A stretch of DNA of 64,000 nucleotides. Origin: JAWSVE01 sp050789445 (GTDB taxonomy: Bacteria; Pseudomonadota; Gammaproteobacteria; Pseudomonadales; Cellvibrionaceae). The position numbers and the translations under genes are program-made. Position 1 is the first letter of the stretch, and each line of letters begins with the position of its first letter. The stretch lies in assembly GCA_050789445.1 (NCBI GenBank), contig JAILXR010000001.1, positions 248,001-312,000 of the forward strand, read 5' to 3'. The notes beneath the pieces were generated by a model. That model was not told the DNA's origin and searched no databases. It saw only the letters and a list, made by a program, of their open reading frames with translations. This document shows positions 1 through 8,532 of this stretch, piece after piece.

Positions 1-1
1 C

Positions 2-142
2 TATCAGCACCTCGATAAGGTTGAGCCGCTTTTGGCTAAGGCGACTCGTTTCCGAGTTATCGATGGGTTGGTGCCATATAAAGATCCTAAAATGAAATAT
101 GGACCTGATGTGGAAATTTTACCGCCAAAAAAACAACATTAA
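2..142 (+). CDS. C-terminal end of an unidentified protein (partial)
   Basis: An open frame enters from the left edge and gives 46 residues before a TAA stop. The tail is rich in Lys, Pro and Asp and ends in PPKKQH. The fragment is too short to recognise a family, and no signature motif is visible. It runs in the same direction as the VOC gene that follows after about 90 AT-rich bases, so the two could share a transcript, but nothing proves it. Coding is supported only by the uninterrupted frame and an ordinary amino-acid composition. Confidence 0.6.
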   Translation, partial: YQHLDKVEPLLAKATRFRVIDGLVPYKDPKMKYGPDVEILPPKKQH

Positions 143-231
143 GTTTTATTTAATAATCAGCCTTAAAGATTTCCTGCTAACTTTTTGAAAATAATTTATT
201 CCACTAATAATAAATTTAAAATGAGTGTTAT

Positions 232-681
232 ATGAAGAATATTACCTACACCTGGATGATCGCTGTACTTTTTACCAGTTTTTTTTCTTTAAATAGTTTT
301 GCTGGTGAAGGTAAAACTTACATGAGTGCTGTTGCCCTTAATATTAAAAATCTTGAAAAATCCACCGAGTTTTATTCTCAGGTGTTTGGAATGCATGTAA
401 AGCGTAATATTAATAATGCCACTATGAACGAGAATATCATGGCGTTTTCCAGTGGAGAAGGAGCGAGTTTAGTTCTGGTGCAATATAAAGATCGAGAAGT
501 GTTACCTGAAAAGTCAGCGCGAATTGTTTTTTATTCGCCGGACCCAGTGGCTGCGATAGAGAAAGCTGTCAAGCTTGGCGCTGAGATTGTTCGAGCGCCG
601 AAAGAAGTAGCCTCAATGGGAACTGTCATTGGCATTGTTCGTGACCTTGATGGTTATTTAGTAGAAGTCATTAAAAAATAG
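232..681 (+). CDS. Exported VOC (glyoxalase/bleomycin-resistance fold) protein
   Basis: 149 residues. Residues 1-24 look like a Sec signal peptide: Lys at position 2, a hydrophobic core, and NSFA before a likely cleavage site ahead of GEGK. The rest has the beta-alpha-beta-beta-beta layout of the vicinal oxygen chelate superfamily: SAVALNIKNLEKSTEFYSQVFGM opens the first module (shown here only as its start, SAVALNI), and DLDGYLVEVI closes the second. VOC proteins bind a metal and act as lyases, dioxygenases or resistance proteins, but most are cytoplasmic, so a signal peptide is unusual. Substrate unknown. The gene stands alone between the partial upstream gene and the convergent histidine kinase. 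Confidence 0.8.
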   Translation: MKNITYTWMIAVLFTSFFSLNSFAGEGKTYMSAVALNIKNLEKSTEFYSQVFGMHVKRNINNATMNENIMAFSSGEGASLVLVQYKDREVLPEKSARIVFYSPDPVAAIEKAVKLGAEIVRAPKEVASMGTVIGIVRDLDGYLVEVIKK

Positions 682-759
682 AGATGAGATCTGAAGATGA
701 AATTCTGAAACATGTTTCCGAAGTGTTTAGGTCGCTAAAGAGTTTTCAGCGACCTATTA

Positions 760-3579
760 CTAATTGTTAAAACCTTTAATTAATTCTTCTATACGCTCTA
801 TATCGATTGGTTTAGTAATATATTGATTCATTCCAGCTGCAAAGCATTCATCAATTTGACTCTGAACGACGTGTGCTGTTAGAGCCGTAATGTTTATTGC
901 TGGTCGATTGTTTTCTTTTTCCCATCGACGAATTTCTAGCGTAGCAGTTTTTCCATTCATAACGGGCATGTCGTAATCCATTAGAATAAGATCATATTGG
1001 ACATCTTCTTTCTTGATTGCTTCTACAGCTTTTTTTCCATCATCAACGATGACGATTGATTGCCCTAGCCGGGTCAAAATTCCCTTGACGACTATTTGAT
1101 TAACCGCGTTGTCTTCCGCAACAAGAATAGATAGACGAGGAAGGCTGACTTTCTTGGGTTGAGGAATTTCTATGCTTCCGCTACTTTTTGTCTCTTCTTT
1201 TGCTAGCAATTCTTTGTAGATTTCTTGTAACTCTGAAGGGAGCGTTGGTTTTTCCATCACGCGCTTTATACCTGCGACCGACATAGCATGTTGTGCAGGA
1301 AAGTTTGTGGCAGAGGTCAATAGCAAGCGGGGAATACGGCTAAATCGATCATCTGCTTGGATTTTTTTACTGGTTTCTAAACCGTCCATGATGGGCATAA
1401 ATAAATCGAGGCTAATTAAATCAAAGAATATTCCTTCTTTGTGTTTTTCGTTGAGTTGCTCTAAAGCCTCATGCCCATTCCTGGCAACTGTGCATTTCAT
1501 GCCCCATGTTTTTGCTTGTGTTTGCAAAAGCTCTGCAAATGTATAGTTATCTTCGACAATTAACAGATTGAACCCTTTAAGACTTATGTCTTCGATGTTA
1601 ACAGTGGTGTTAGAAGATTTACTTTTAGGCAGTTTTGCCGTTATCCAAAATGTAGAGCCTTGGCCAAGGGTACTTTCTACACCAATATCGCCGTCCATTA
1701 AGTACGCTAACTGCTTGCAAATAGAAAGTCCTAGCCCCGTGCCGCCATGCTTTCGAGAAGTTGATTCATTGGCTTGAGTAAATGCTTCAAACAGTTTGCT
1801 TTGGTTAGTTTCACTGATTCCTTCTCCTGAATCACTTACGGATATCTTTATCATGTCAGCGTTGTCTTTGACGGGAGTGATAGAAAGAATAATTTGTCCT
1901 TCTTCCGTAAATTTTATCGCGTTGCTAATAAAATTAAGCATGATTTGTTTTACACGAGTAGGATCCCCAGTAACAAATGGTGGCATATCGAGATCTAAAT
2001 CCGCAATCAGCTCGATGTTTTTCTCAGCAGCCTTCACTTTAAATATATCTAAACTATCGACAGCTAATCTCTGTAGGCTAAACGGTATTTTTTCAAACTC
2101 CATTTTTCCTGAAGAAAATTTTGAAAAATCCAAAATGTCATTAATAACTGTTAACAAGGATTTTCCGGAAGAGCGAATTATATTGGTGTAATAAATATTG
2201 GTTTTATCCGTTAATCGATCAGATAATAACTCGGCCATTCCAAGTACCCCGCTTAAGGGGGTTCGAATTTCATGGCTCATGCGAGCAAGAAATTCGCTCT
2301 TTGCGCGATTTTCAGCTTCGGCTTCGAGTGCGGATTGACGCATGAATCTAATTCTATGCGCCAAAGCTGCGGCCAAAAGCATGACTTGAATATCAAAAGC
2401 GATAATGACCATGTAATAACTGTATTCTTGAAAAAAAGCAGGTTGTCTACTAGCGACAAGCATAAAATTGACAATGGCTAGGCAATAGATAGTCCAAGCA
2501 ATCAAAAAATATTTTGCGTAAATAACTCCTTTTTTTAATGCAAAAAAACCTGCATAAATAAAACTTAGATAGATTAAAAGTGTTGTTAACGACATCCAAG
2601 TAATATTTATGTCAGGCCAAATAAAACGCGCGACAATGAGACCTGTTAACCAAATAAATATGCCTATATAAAAATAAGTCAGATTTTTAGAAATGCTGGG
2701 TAGCTTTAAAAAGTGCATGGTAAAAAAGATAGAAGTTAAAACAGGGGAGTAGTACATAAGAATTGAAAGATGATTCTCAATCCATGGTAATTCAGGCCAA
2801 ACAAGTTTAAATCCTAAGCCATGATAAATAGCTAACCAAAAACATCCGGAAGCGAGATGTACTGAGTAAAGCAGATAAGACTTTTCTAAAGTGGCCATTG
2901 TTAATATTAAATGATAAATCATTAATGTAACGAGTAAGCCAAATGCAAAACCTAAAAATGATCCTTCAGTAATTTCCGATTTGCCGAGTAAATTCTCAGT
3001 GGTTAATGATGGGATAAAAAATGGAATGCTGACGGAATCAATATGAAGTAGTAATTGAAGATTCTGGTTTGAAGGTAATTCTAATGGAAAATGAACAAGT
3101 CGATTTGGATGCGGCCTTTCAGAAAATGTACCTGTACTTGATAATATTGTTTTTTGAATAAGCTGACCATCGGCGATAAGATATAAAACCATATCGCCTC
3201 CAAAGCCATTTCCTAGACTAAGCAGCCATTTATCAAGAGGGTCAAGTTGGCCAGTTGTAATATCAAGTCTTACCCATAGTGGTACTCCAAATTCATCAGC
3301 ATTAAAAAAACCGCCCTTGTTTAATCTGCCTTCTGAGATAGTACGTTGCGATAGCGACTCCCAGCTGTGATCACTACCAGTGAATATACGCATTGAATAG
3401 CTAACATCTATTGTATCTTCATGCTCTACATATATAGACGGAGGCGTCTCGCTGTGACTATGCAATGATATGGAGGTAGTCAAAAGAAAAAGGTAGAAAA
3501 ATATACTATATGGCATTAAACCTGTTAGGTGTTGAAAACCGGTGGGGGGTAATTTTATTTTTGAGTTAAAAGCCGTCAT
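760..3579 (-). CDS. Hybrid sensor histidine kinase (7TMR-DISM type) with two receiver domains
   Basis: 939 residues. A signal-like segment (about 22-43) is followed by an extracytoplasmic domain (about 45-195) like 7TMR-DISMED2 and a seven-helix block (about 205-410). The HisKA domain has its phospho-acceptor His at about 436 (MSHEIRTPL). The ATPase domain shows an N-box (NFISNAIKF, about 549) and a GTGLGLS G-box (about 613). Two receiver domains follow, with phospho-Asp at about 725 (LDLFMPIMDG) and 868 (MDYDMPVMNG). No HPt domain is present and no response regulator gene is adjacent, so a separate phosphotransfer protein must complete the relay. DISM receptors are thought to sense small ligands, often carbohydrates; the ligand here is unknown. 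The ATG is followed by a plausible membrane-targeting segment. It is convergent with the VOC gene and divergent from metA. Confidence 0.93.
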   Translation of the reverse strand: MTAFNSKIKLPPTGFQHLTGLMPYSIFFYLFLLTTSISLHSHSETPPSIYVEHEDTIDVSYSMRIFTGSDHSWESLSQRTISEGRLNKGGFFNADEFGVPLWVRLDITTGQLDPLDKWLLSLGNGFGGDMVLYLIADGQLIQKTILSSTGTFSERPHPNRLVHFPLELPSNQNLQLLLHIDSVSIPFFIPSLTTENLLGKSEITEGSFLGFAFGLLVTLMIYHLILTMATLEKSYLLYSVHLASGCFWLAIYHGLGFKLVWPELPWIENHLSILMYYSPVLTSIFFTMHFLKLPSISKNLTYFYIGIFIWLTGLIVARFIWPDINITWMSLTTLLIYLSFIYAGFFALKKGVIYAKYFLIAWTIYCLAIVNFMLVASRQPAFFQEYSYYMVIIAFDIQVMLLAAALAHRIRFMRQSALEAEAENRAKSEFLARMSHEIRTPLSGVLGMAELLSDRLTDKTNIYYTNIIRSSGKSLLTVINDILDFSKFSSGKMEFEKIPFSLQRLAVDSLDIFKVKAAEKNIELIADLDLDMPPFVTGDPTRVKQIMLNFISNAIKFTEEGQIILSITPVKDNADMIKISVSDSGEGISETNQSKLFEAFTQANESTSRKHGGTGLGLSICKQLAYLMDGDIGVESTLGQGSTFWITAKLPKSKSSNTTVNIEDISLKGFNLLIVEDNYTFAELLQTQAKTWGMKCTVARNGHEALEQLNEKHKEGIFFDLISLDLFMPIMDGLETSKKIQADDRFSRIPRLLLTSATNFPAQHAMSVAGIKRVMEKPTLPSELQEIYKELLAKEETKSSGSIEIPQPKKVSLPRLSILVAEDNAVNQIVVKGILTRLGQSIVIVDDGKKAVEAIKKEDVQYDLILMDYDMPVMNGKTATLEIRRWEKENNRPAINITALTAHVVQSQIDECFAAGMNQYITKPIDIERIEELIKGFNN

Positions 3580-3715
3580 TTAGAGTGTTCACTAAGACAT
3601 AGATCATTCTAAGTTTAGCAGAGGCTGTACGTTTCGTTGCTTCATCTGGAGGGTATTTCCATAATTTTACAGACTGGTAAGTTAGCTAAAACAATCACGT
3701 GGTAAAAATTTCGGT

Positions 3716-3878
3716 GCCATTACGCATTGCATGCTTAGTTCGTAAGGGATAGAATTATCCGCTAGCGCCGATTTGTATCAGATTGCGGGCGCTTTATAAG
3801 TACAGCTAAACAGATGAAGAGATTTTTCAGAACCTGCTTAGCGTATTTGTTGACTAAATAACGCAAGCAGGTTTTTTT
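3716..3878 (+). promoter_or_regulatory. Folded 5' leader upstream of metA (candidate cis-regulatory RNA or sRNA)
   Basis: The 363-base gap before metA holds several stem-loops in series. TTACG (3720-3724) pairs with CGTAA (3741-3745). GGATA (3747-3751) pairs with TATCC (3756-3760). AGCGCC (3764-3769) pairs with GGCGCT (3788-3793). Then comes a strong intrinsic terminator at 3831-3878, about 65 bases before the metA start. GCAGG of the terminator's 3' arm (3867-3871) could instead pair with CCTGC at 3882-3886. This layout fits transcription attenuation of a methionine gene. I could not match it by eye to the SAM-I, SAM-II, SAH or cobalamin riboswitch cores. It could instead be an independent small RNA ending at the terminator. 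Confidence 0.45.
3831..3878 (+). terminator. Intrinsic terminator inside the metA leader
   Basis: AACCTGCTT (3831-3839) pairs with AAGCAGGTT (3865-3873). The stem extends inward through GCGT/ACGC and ATTT/AAAT with one-base bulges, and a run of seven T follows (3872-3878). It lies about 65 bases before the metA ATG. That is unexpected for a terminator of the divergent kinase gene, so it should either stop metA transcription conditionally or end a short RNA. Confidence 0.8.
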
Positions 3879-3942
3879 ATGCCTGCAATTTCATATTATT
3901 GTTTTACCGTTTTGATTAATTGTTATTAGAGGAGTCACACAG

Positions 3943-4866
3943 ATGCCTATTCGATTACCGAATGATTTGCCTGCCGCAGATGTTTTAAAGCGGGAAAATG
4001 TATTTGTGATGTCTAGTACGGAAGCGGAGCATCAGGATATTCGTCCGTTGCGTGTTTTGTTGCTGAATTTAATGCCGAAAAAAATTGAAACAGAAATTCA
4101 TATCATGCGTATGTTGTCGAATACTCCGCTGCAAGTGGATGTGGATTTAATGCGGATTCACGATAAACCATCTAAACATACGTCTATTCAACATATGGAG
4201 AAATTCTATAAAAGTTTTGAAGATGTAAAAAATGAATTTTACGATGGGATGATTATTACCGGAGCGCCATTGGGTGCTGTTCCCTTTGAAGAAGTTACTT
4301 TTTGGAAAGAGATGAAAGAGGTGATGGATTGGAGCAAATCTCATGTGACCTCAACATTATTTTTATGTTGGTCCGTTCAAGCGGCTATGTATCATCAGTA
4401 TGGTATTAATAAACATGTGTTGGATGAAAAAGTTTCTGGTGTCTTTCCTCATTATTTAAGCAACCCATTGTCGCCAATGGTTCGTGGTTTTGATGATGCT
4501 TTTAATGCGCCTCATTCTCGTTATGCTGAAATTGACGCTGAAAAAATTCAATCTCATCCAGATTTAGATTTAGTAGCAACCTCTAATGATGTGGGCGCTT
4601 TTTTGTTGGCGAGAAAAGATGGTCGACAAGTTTTTATTATTGGTCATTCAGAATACGAACCACAATGTTTAAAGGATGAGTATGAGCGAGATATTGCCGC
4701 GGGGTTGAATCCAAAAGTACCGGAAAATTATTTCCCCAATGATGACCCAACTCTAGAGCCGATTGTTACCTGGAAAAGCCACGGTAATTTATTGTTTGCG
4801 AATTGGTTAAATTATTATGTGTATCAATTAACGCCATTTGATATTACACAGATAAAAGGTTTTTGA
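3943..4866 (+). CDS. metA: Homoserine O-succinyltransferase
   Basis: 307 residues, full family length. It transfers an acyl group from acyl-CoA to L-homoserine, the first committed step of methionine synthesis, in the cytoplasm. The acyl-enzyme Cys is at position 142 (LCWSVQ), and His235 and Glu237 (GHSEYE) match the catalytic positions of the E. coli enzyme. Residue 111 is Gly; in this family Gly at that site goes with succinyl-CoA and Glu with acetyl-CoA, so succinyl is preferred. The ATG is preceded by GAGGAG at good spacing. The folded leader with a terminator just upstream suggests control by attenuation. A bidirectional terminator follows. Confidence 0.96.
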   Translation: MPIRLPNDLPAADVLKRENVFVMSSTEAEHQDIRPLRVLLLNLMPKKIETEIHIMRMLSNTPLQVDVDLMRIHDKPSKHTSIQHMEKFYKSFEDVKNEFYDGMIITGAPLGAVPFEEVTFWKEMKEVMDWSKSHVTSTLFLCWSVQAAMYHQYGINKHVLDEKVSGVFPHYLSNPLSPMVRGFDDAFNAPHSRYAEIDAEKIQSHPDLDLVATSNDVGAFLLARKDGRQVFIIGHSEYEPQCLKDEYERDIAAGLNPKVPENYFPNDDPTLEPIVTWKSHGNLLFANWLNYYVYQLTPFDITQIKGF

Positions 4867-4905
4867 TTTTTATAGAGCACTGATTTTTATTTTGTGATCA
4901 GAAAC

Positions 4906-4941
4906 AAAAAAGCCCGACCATAGTTATGCTCGGGCTTTTTT
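4906..4941. terminator. Bidirectional terminator between metA and pntB
   Basis: Six A, then GCCCGA pairing with TCGGGC, then six T. The A run on one side and T run on the other let it end both metA (plus) and the pnt operon (minus). Confidence 0.9.
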
Positions 4942-4972
4942 GTTTTCAGAATAATGTAAACGTTAGATGAGA

Positions 4973-6331
4973 TTAAGAATCACCAAATGCTCTTACTAAA
5001 TTATTCATTGTTTCTTTCGCATCACCAAAAATCATACGAGTGTTATCTTTGAAGAAAAGTGGATTATCAACACCCGCAAAACCAGAAGCCATAGAACGTT
5101 TTAAAACGAATACCGTTCGAGCTTGGTCTACGTTAATGACAGGCATACCGTAGATTGGACTGCCTTCCATTTCTCTTGCTGCTGGGTTTACCACGTCGTT
5201 TGCACCAATAACGATAGCAACGTCGTAAGTTTCCATGCGTGGATTCACTTCATCCATTTCAAGGAGTAGGTCATAAGGAACATCAGCTTCGGCTAGAAGA
5301 ACATTCATGTGCCCAGGCATACGACCAGCAACGGGGTGAATACCATAAGTGACATCTGCACCATTATCTTCAAGTAATTCTTGCAGTTCTTTTACAGCAT
5401 GCTGTGCTTGCGCAACTGCCATACCATAACCAGGAACAACAAGAACACTCGTTGCAGCTTCGAGTACATAGTAGGCATCGTCTGCTGAAAGTGCTTTGAT
5501 TTCGCCTTCAATTTTTTCTGCCGCTTTACCCACTTTTCCAAATCCAGAAAAGAGTACATTTGATAGAGAACGGTTCATTGCTTTACACATGATATTAGTA
5601 AGAATGATTCCGCTTGCACCAACCAATGAGCCGGCAACAATCAAAATGTTGTTGTTAATAGCAAAACCTGCCGCACAAGCCGCTAGGCCTGAGTAGCTAT
5701 TTAGCAAAGAAATAACAACAGGCATATCTGCGCCACCGATTGGTAGTACTGCTAGGATGCCTAATAAACCTGACAGTCCAATCGCGATATACAGCCAGTT
5801 GGTATTTTCTGGCTCGATAACGAACATTACGCCGCAAGCGATAATACCCAGCACTAATAAGCCGTTAACAACTCGTTGACCTGGAAATTGAACAGGACGA
5901 CCAGTAATCTTTTCGCTGAGTTTTCCCCAAGCTAAAATCGAACCGGTAAACGTTAAACCACCAATTAGAATTGAAAGATAAATAGTGGTCAGAACAAAAC
6001 CGCTGGCATCAACTTGAAATGCTGCCCAGCCGACCAGCAAACTAGCAAGACCACCAAAACCGTTAAAGATTGCTACCAATTCAGGCATCGATGTCATTGC
6101 AATCATACGTGCTGCAAAGAAACCGATAGCAGCACCAACGATTAATCCACCGATAATCCATTGGAAATCGATAATGTTTTTATCGAAAAGTGCAACGCTG
6201 ACAGCTAGCAACATGCCGATAGATGATAACAAGTTACCTCTGCGGGCTGTGTCGGGATGTCCTAACAGTTTTAGGCCAAAGATAAAAAGTACAGTGGCAA
6301 CAACGTAAGAAAAATTAATTATCATATCCAT
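4973..6331 (-). CDS. pntB: NAD(P) transhydrogenase subunit beta
   Basis: 452 residues. Membrane subunit of the proton-translocating transhydrogenase, which uses the proton gradient to move hydride from NADH to NADP+. About eight or nine hydrophobic segments fill roughly residues 1-265. The C-terminal part is the NADP(H)-binding domain III, with VVPGYGMAVAQAQ and GIHPVAGRMPGHMNVLLAEA, both typical of it. Last gene of pntAa-pntAb-pntB; its start overlaps the stop of pntAb by one base, which implies translational coupling. A bidirectional terminator follows. Confidence 0.96.
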   Translation of the reverse strand: MDMIINFSYVVATVLFIFGLKLLGHPDTARRGNLLSSIGMLLAVSVALFDKNIIDFQWIIGGLIVGAAIGFFAARMIAMTSMPELVAIFNGFGGLASLLVGWAAFQVDASGFVLTTIYLSILIGGLTFTGSILAWGKLSEKITGRPVQFPGQRVVNGLLVLGIIACGVMFVIEPENTNWLYIAIGLSGLLGILAVLPIGGADMPVVISLLNSYSGLAACAAGFAINNNILIVAGSLVGASGIILTNIMCKAMNRSLSNVLFSGFGKVGKAAEKIEGEIKALSADDAYYVLEAATSVLVVPGYGMAVAQAQHAVKELQELLEDNGADVTYGIHPVAGRMPGHMNVLLAEADVPYDLLLEMDEVNPRMETYDVAIVIGANDVVNPAAREMEGSPIYGMPVINVDQARTVFVLKRSMASGFAGVDNPLFFKDNTRMIFGDAKETMNNLVRAFGDS

Positions 6332-6624
6332 TACTTGTTACCTGCCTTTTTCTTTTTAAACATTGCTAGCATACGGTCCGTTACCATGTATCCGCCCACA
6401 ACGTTGATTGTGGCGAGTGCTACAGCACCAGTACCTAAATATTTTGCAAGCGTTGGATCTTGAGTGGCACCAGCAGCAGCTAATGCACCGACTAAAGTAA
6501 TACCCGAGATTGCATTCGCCCCAGACATTAAAGGAGTGTGCAATGTTGCTGGTACACGGCGAATCAATTCAAAACCTAAAAACACTGACAGGATTAAAAT
6601 GAAAGCTTGGTAAATAATATCCAT
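6331..6624 (-). CDS. pntAb: NAD(P) transhydrogenase subunit alpha, membrane part
   Basis: 97 residues with about three membrane segments and a Lys-rich end (FKKKKAGNK). It corresponds to the C-terminal membrane domain that is fused to PntA in E. coli. Here the alpha subunit is split in two, as in Rhodospirillum rubrum. It overlaps both neighbours by one base, so the three genes are one operon with coupled translation. The conserved core GANAISGITLVGA matches the family. Confidence 0.93.
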   Translation of the reverse strand: MDIIYQAFILILSVFLGFELIRRVPATLHTPLMSGANAISGITLVGALAAAGATQDPTLAKYLGTGAVALATINVVGGYMVTDRMLAMFKKKKAGNK

Positions 6625-7772
6625 TATTTCTCTCCTTGAGCGTAGTGATTTTTAATGGTTTCGTTAACGATGCTACCGCCATGTGTAATCACAGCGCCTT
6701 GCAAAATGTCGTCGTTAAAATCTAGAGTCATGACTTTTTCTTCTTCGTTCCAGAAGTCGCCAATTAAATTGTGTAAATTATTAGAGTACATTTCTGTCGC
6801 ATCGCGAGAAACTTTACTTGGCCAGTTACCATCACCAATTATAAGAACGCCATTTACATCAACTGTTTCACCAGCAACTGTACCTTCGACATTACCGCCA
6901 GATTCGGCCGCCATGTCGACAATAACGCTACCAGGTTTCATTCCTGCAACCATATCTTTTGTAACAAGTACAGGAGGCTTGCGGCCAAATAATTGCGCCG
7001 TGGTAATGACCACATCGGATTCAGCAATTTCAGCTTTTTGACCAGCTTTTTGTAATTCCATTTGCTCTGGTGTTAATGCATTTGCATACCCGTCTTTTGT
7101 TTGACCGGTTTCACCAAGATCAATTTTTAAGAACTTACCACCGAGAGATTCGACTTGTTCGGCTACAACATCACGTGTATCAAACGCTGTTACTTTTGCG
7201 CCAAGGCGCTTAGCAGTTGCAATCGCTTGTAGGCCGGCAACGCCAGCACCAATGATGAAAACTTTTGCAGGCTTTAATGTCCCAGCAGGTGTCATCATCA
7301 TTGGGAAGATTCTATTCAAAGCATTAGCAGCCATCATGACCATTACGTAGCCGGCCAAATTTGCTTGTGAGCTAAGTGCATCCATTTTTTGAGAACGTGT
7401 TGTTCTAGGAATCATCTCCATACTAATGGCGGAAATATTTTTTTCCTGAAATGCTTTTACCAAATCTTTTTCGTTGAAGGGGTCAAGGAAGCTAATATGG
7501 ACGGAGCCAGATTTTAGTTTGCCTACTTCTTCGATAGCAGGTTTTTGGATGCGAACAACAATATCAGCGTCTTGTAATAATGTATCTCTGTCAGCAATGA
7601 TGTCGCCACCAGCCTCAACAAAGTCATGATCAGAGTATCCGCTGAGGATTCCTGCTCCCGTTTCAACATGAACAGTTGCACCAGCACGTACTAACTTTTT
7701 AACAGTTGCAGGCGACATGGGTGTGCGTTGTTCGTTTGCTTGTAGTTCTTTTGGTATAGCAATTACAGTCAT
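6624..7772 (-). CDS. pntAa: NAD(P) transhydrogenase subunit alpha, NAD-binding part
   Basis: 382 residues, soluble domain I only. The N-terminal half resembles alanine dehydrogenase (PKELQANEQRTPMSPA). A Rossmann motif GAGVAGLQAIATAKRLGA follows at about 175-192, then a conserved GDGNWPSKV near the end. It binds NAD(H) and passes hydride to the beta subunit. The ATG sits 30 bases inside the long gap shared with the aas fusion and begins the pnt operon, which supplies NADPH for biosynthesis and redox defence. Confidence 0.96.
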   Translation of the reverse strand: MTVIAIPKELQANEQRTPMSPATVKKLVRAGATVHVETGAGILSGYSDHDFVEAGGDIIADRDTLLQDADIVVRIQKPAIEEVGKLKSGSVHISFLDPFNEKDLVKAFQEKNISAISMEMIPRTTRSQKMDALSSQANLAGYVMVMMAANALNRIFPMMMTPAGTLKPAKVFIIGAGVAGLQAIATAKRLGAKVTAFDTRDVVAEQVESLGGKFLKIDLGETGQTKDGYANALTPEQMELQKAGQKAEIAESDVVITTAQLFGRKPPVLVTKDMVAGMKPGSVIVDMAAESGGNVEGTVAGETVDVNGVLIIGDGNWPSKVSRDATEMYSNNLHNLIGDFWNEEEKVMTLDFNDDILQGAVITHGGSIVNETIKNHYAQGEK

Positions 7773-7848
7773 AATTCGTCACGCAATTTATGAGCCATTG
7801 GCAAATCTGTGAGGTATAAAATCCTTACGCAAAAATTAATTAATTTAA

Positions 7849-8043
7849 TTATTCACGTGTTTCATTTTCACTTAAGAAAGTGAGAGGAATTTTTAGGACG
7901 TTGTCTGCACAGGATGTTTTATCATTATGCCTTATGGGCACGCTGATGAATTGCCGCTGTTCTCCAATTAATGAAAGTGGCTTTATTTGGTGGGATAGCA
8001 CCAGCCAACTAATTTTTGGTGATTCTACTGGTTGAGATGCCAA
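7849..8043 (-). CDS. Doubtful 64-residue reading frame upstream of pntAa
   Basis: An open frame of 64 residues begins at a TTG directly after an in-frame TGA and ends about 75 bases before pntAa. It has a fairly protein-like alternation of hydrophobic and polar residues (FISVPIRHND, LKIPLTFL), as in a beta-rich fragment. There is no ATG or GTG start and no convincing ribosome-binding site. It may be a remnant of a lost gene or chance. I recognise no family. Confidence 0.2.
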   Translation of the reverse strand: MASQPVESPKISWLVLSHQIKPLSLIGEQRQFISVPIRHNDKTSCADNVLKIPLTFLSENETRE

Positions 8044-8532
8044 TCAGTAGATTACTCTCTTTTAATTTTTCAACCCGATTACTTGTCTGATGTCTCTATC
8101 AATTTACTGTATTTATGTTTTTAGATTCAGGTTGGTTATACCTTTTTTGTGTAGTGACTTGATGCGTTTGTAAACGCCTAACTACATTTGTCTAAAAATT
8201 AAAAAACACACTAGTACTTATGTACTAAAAAGCGGCTATTTACCGGACTAAGTCATGTTCAAATGAGTGCGATCAAAAGCTGCTAGCGTGTAAAATACTA
8301 AGTAAATCAATGAGATACAGGAAATATGGCCTTTTTGGCCAAGGCGCTATATTAAGAAAAATGGGAGAGTGAAGCAAATAACCTTTAGATATGGTGAATA
8401 TCTTAATCGATTATATTGGAAGAGGTATTTGGAATGGCTTTACTTGGCATGCATACAAAAAGCTTTCTTATGATTTGAACCATTCGCAAGAAAGCTTTAC
8501 TGATCAAATACTGGAAATCATGAAGTGTGAAT
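8044..8532. other. Non-coding stretch with two small palindromes
   Basis: About 490 AT-rich bases between the doubtful frame and the end of the aas fusion. Two clean inverted repeats stand out: GCGTTT-gt-AAACGC (8164-8177) and TAGTAC-ttat-GTACTA (8212-8227). Either could be an operator for the pnt operon, but they lie about 400 bases upstream of pntAa. A weak GGCC-ttttt-GGCC hairpin lies at about 8324-8336. A 60-codon frame at 8391-8573 overlaps the end of the aas gene on the other strand and has no ribosome-binding site, so it is not called. Confidence 0.4.

Noticed and set aside
1307..2481. Several plus-strand frames of 60-130 codons inside the hybrid kinase gene
   Set aside because: They lie opposite a complete 939-residue protein with clear domains and have no ribosome-binding sites; they are shadows.
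3814..3861. A 15-codon frame in the metA leader that could be a leader peptide
   Set aside because: It has no Met-rich run and no good ribosome-binding site, so peptide-based attenuation is not supported.
3660..3880. SAM-I, SAM-II, SAH or cobalamin riboswitch
   Set aside because: None of the core sequences I know is visible, so the leader is left as an unnamed structured element.
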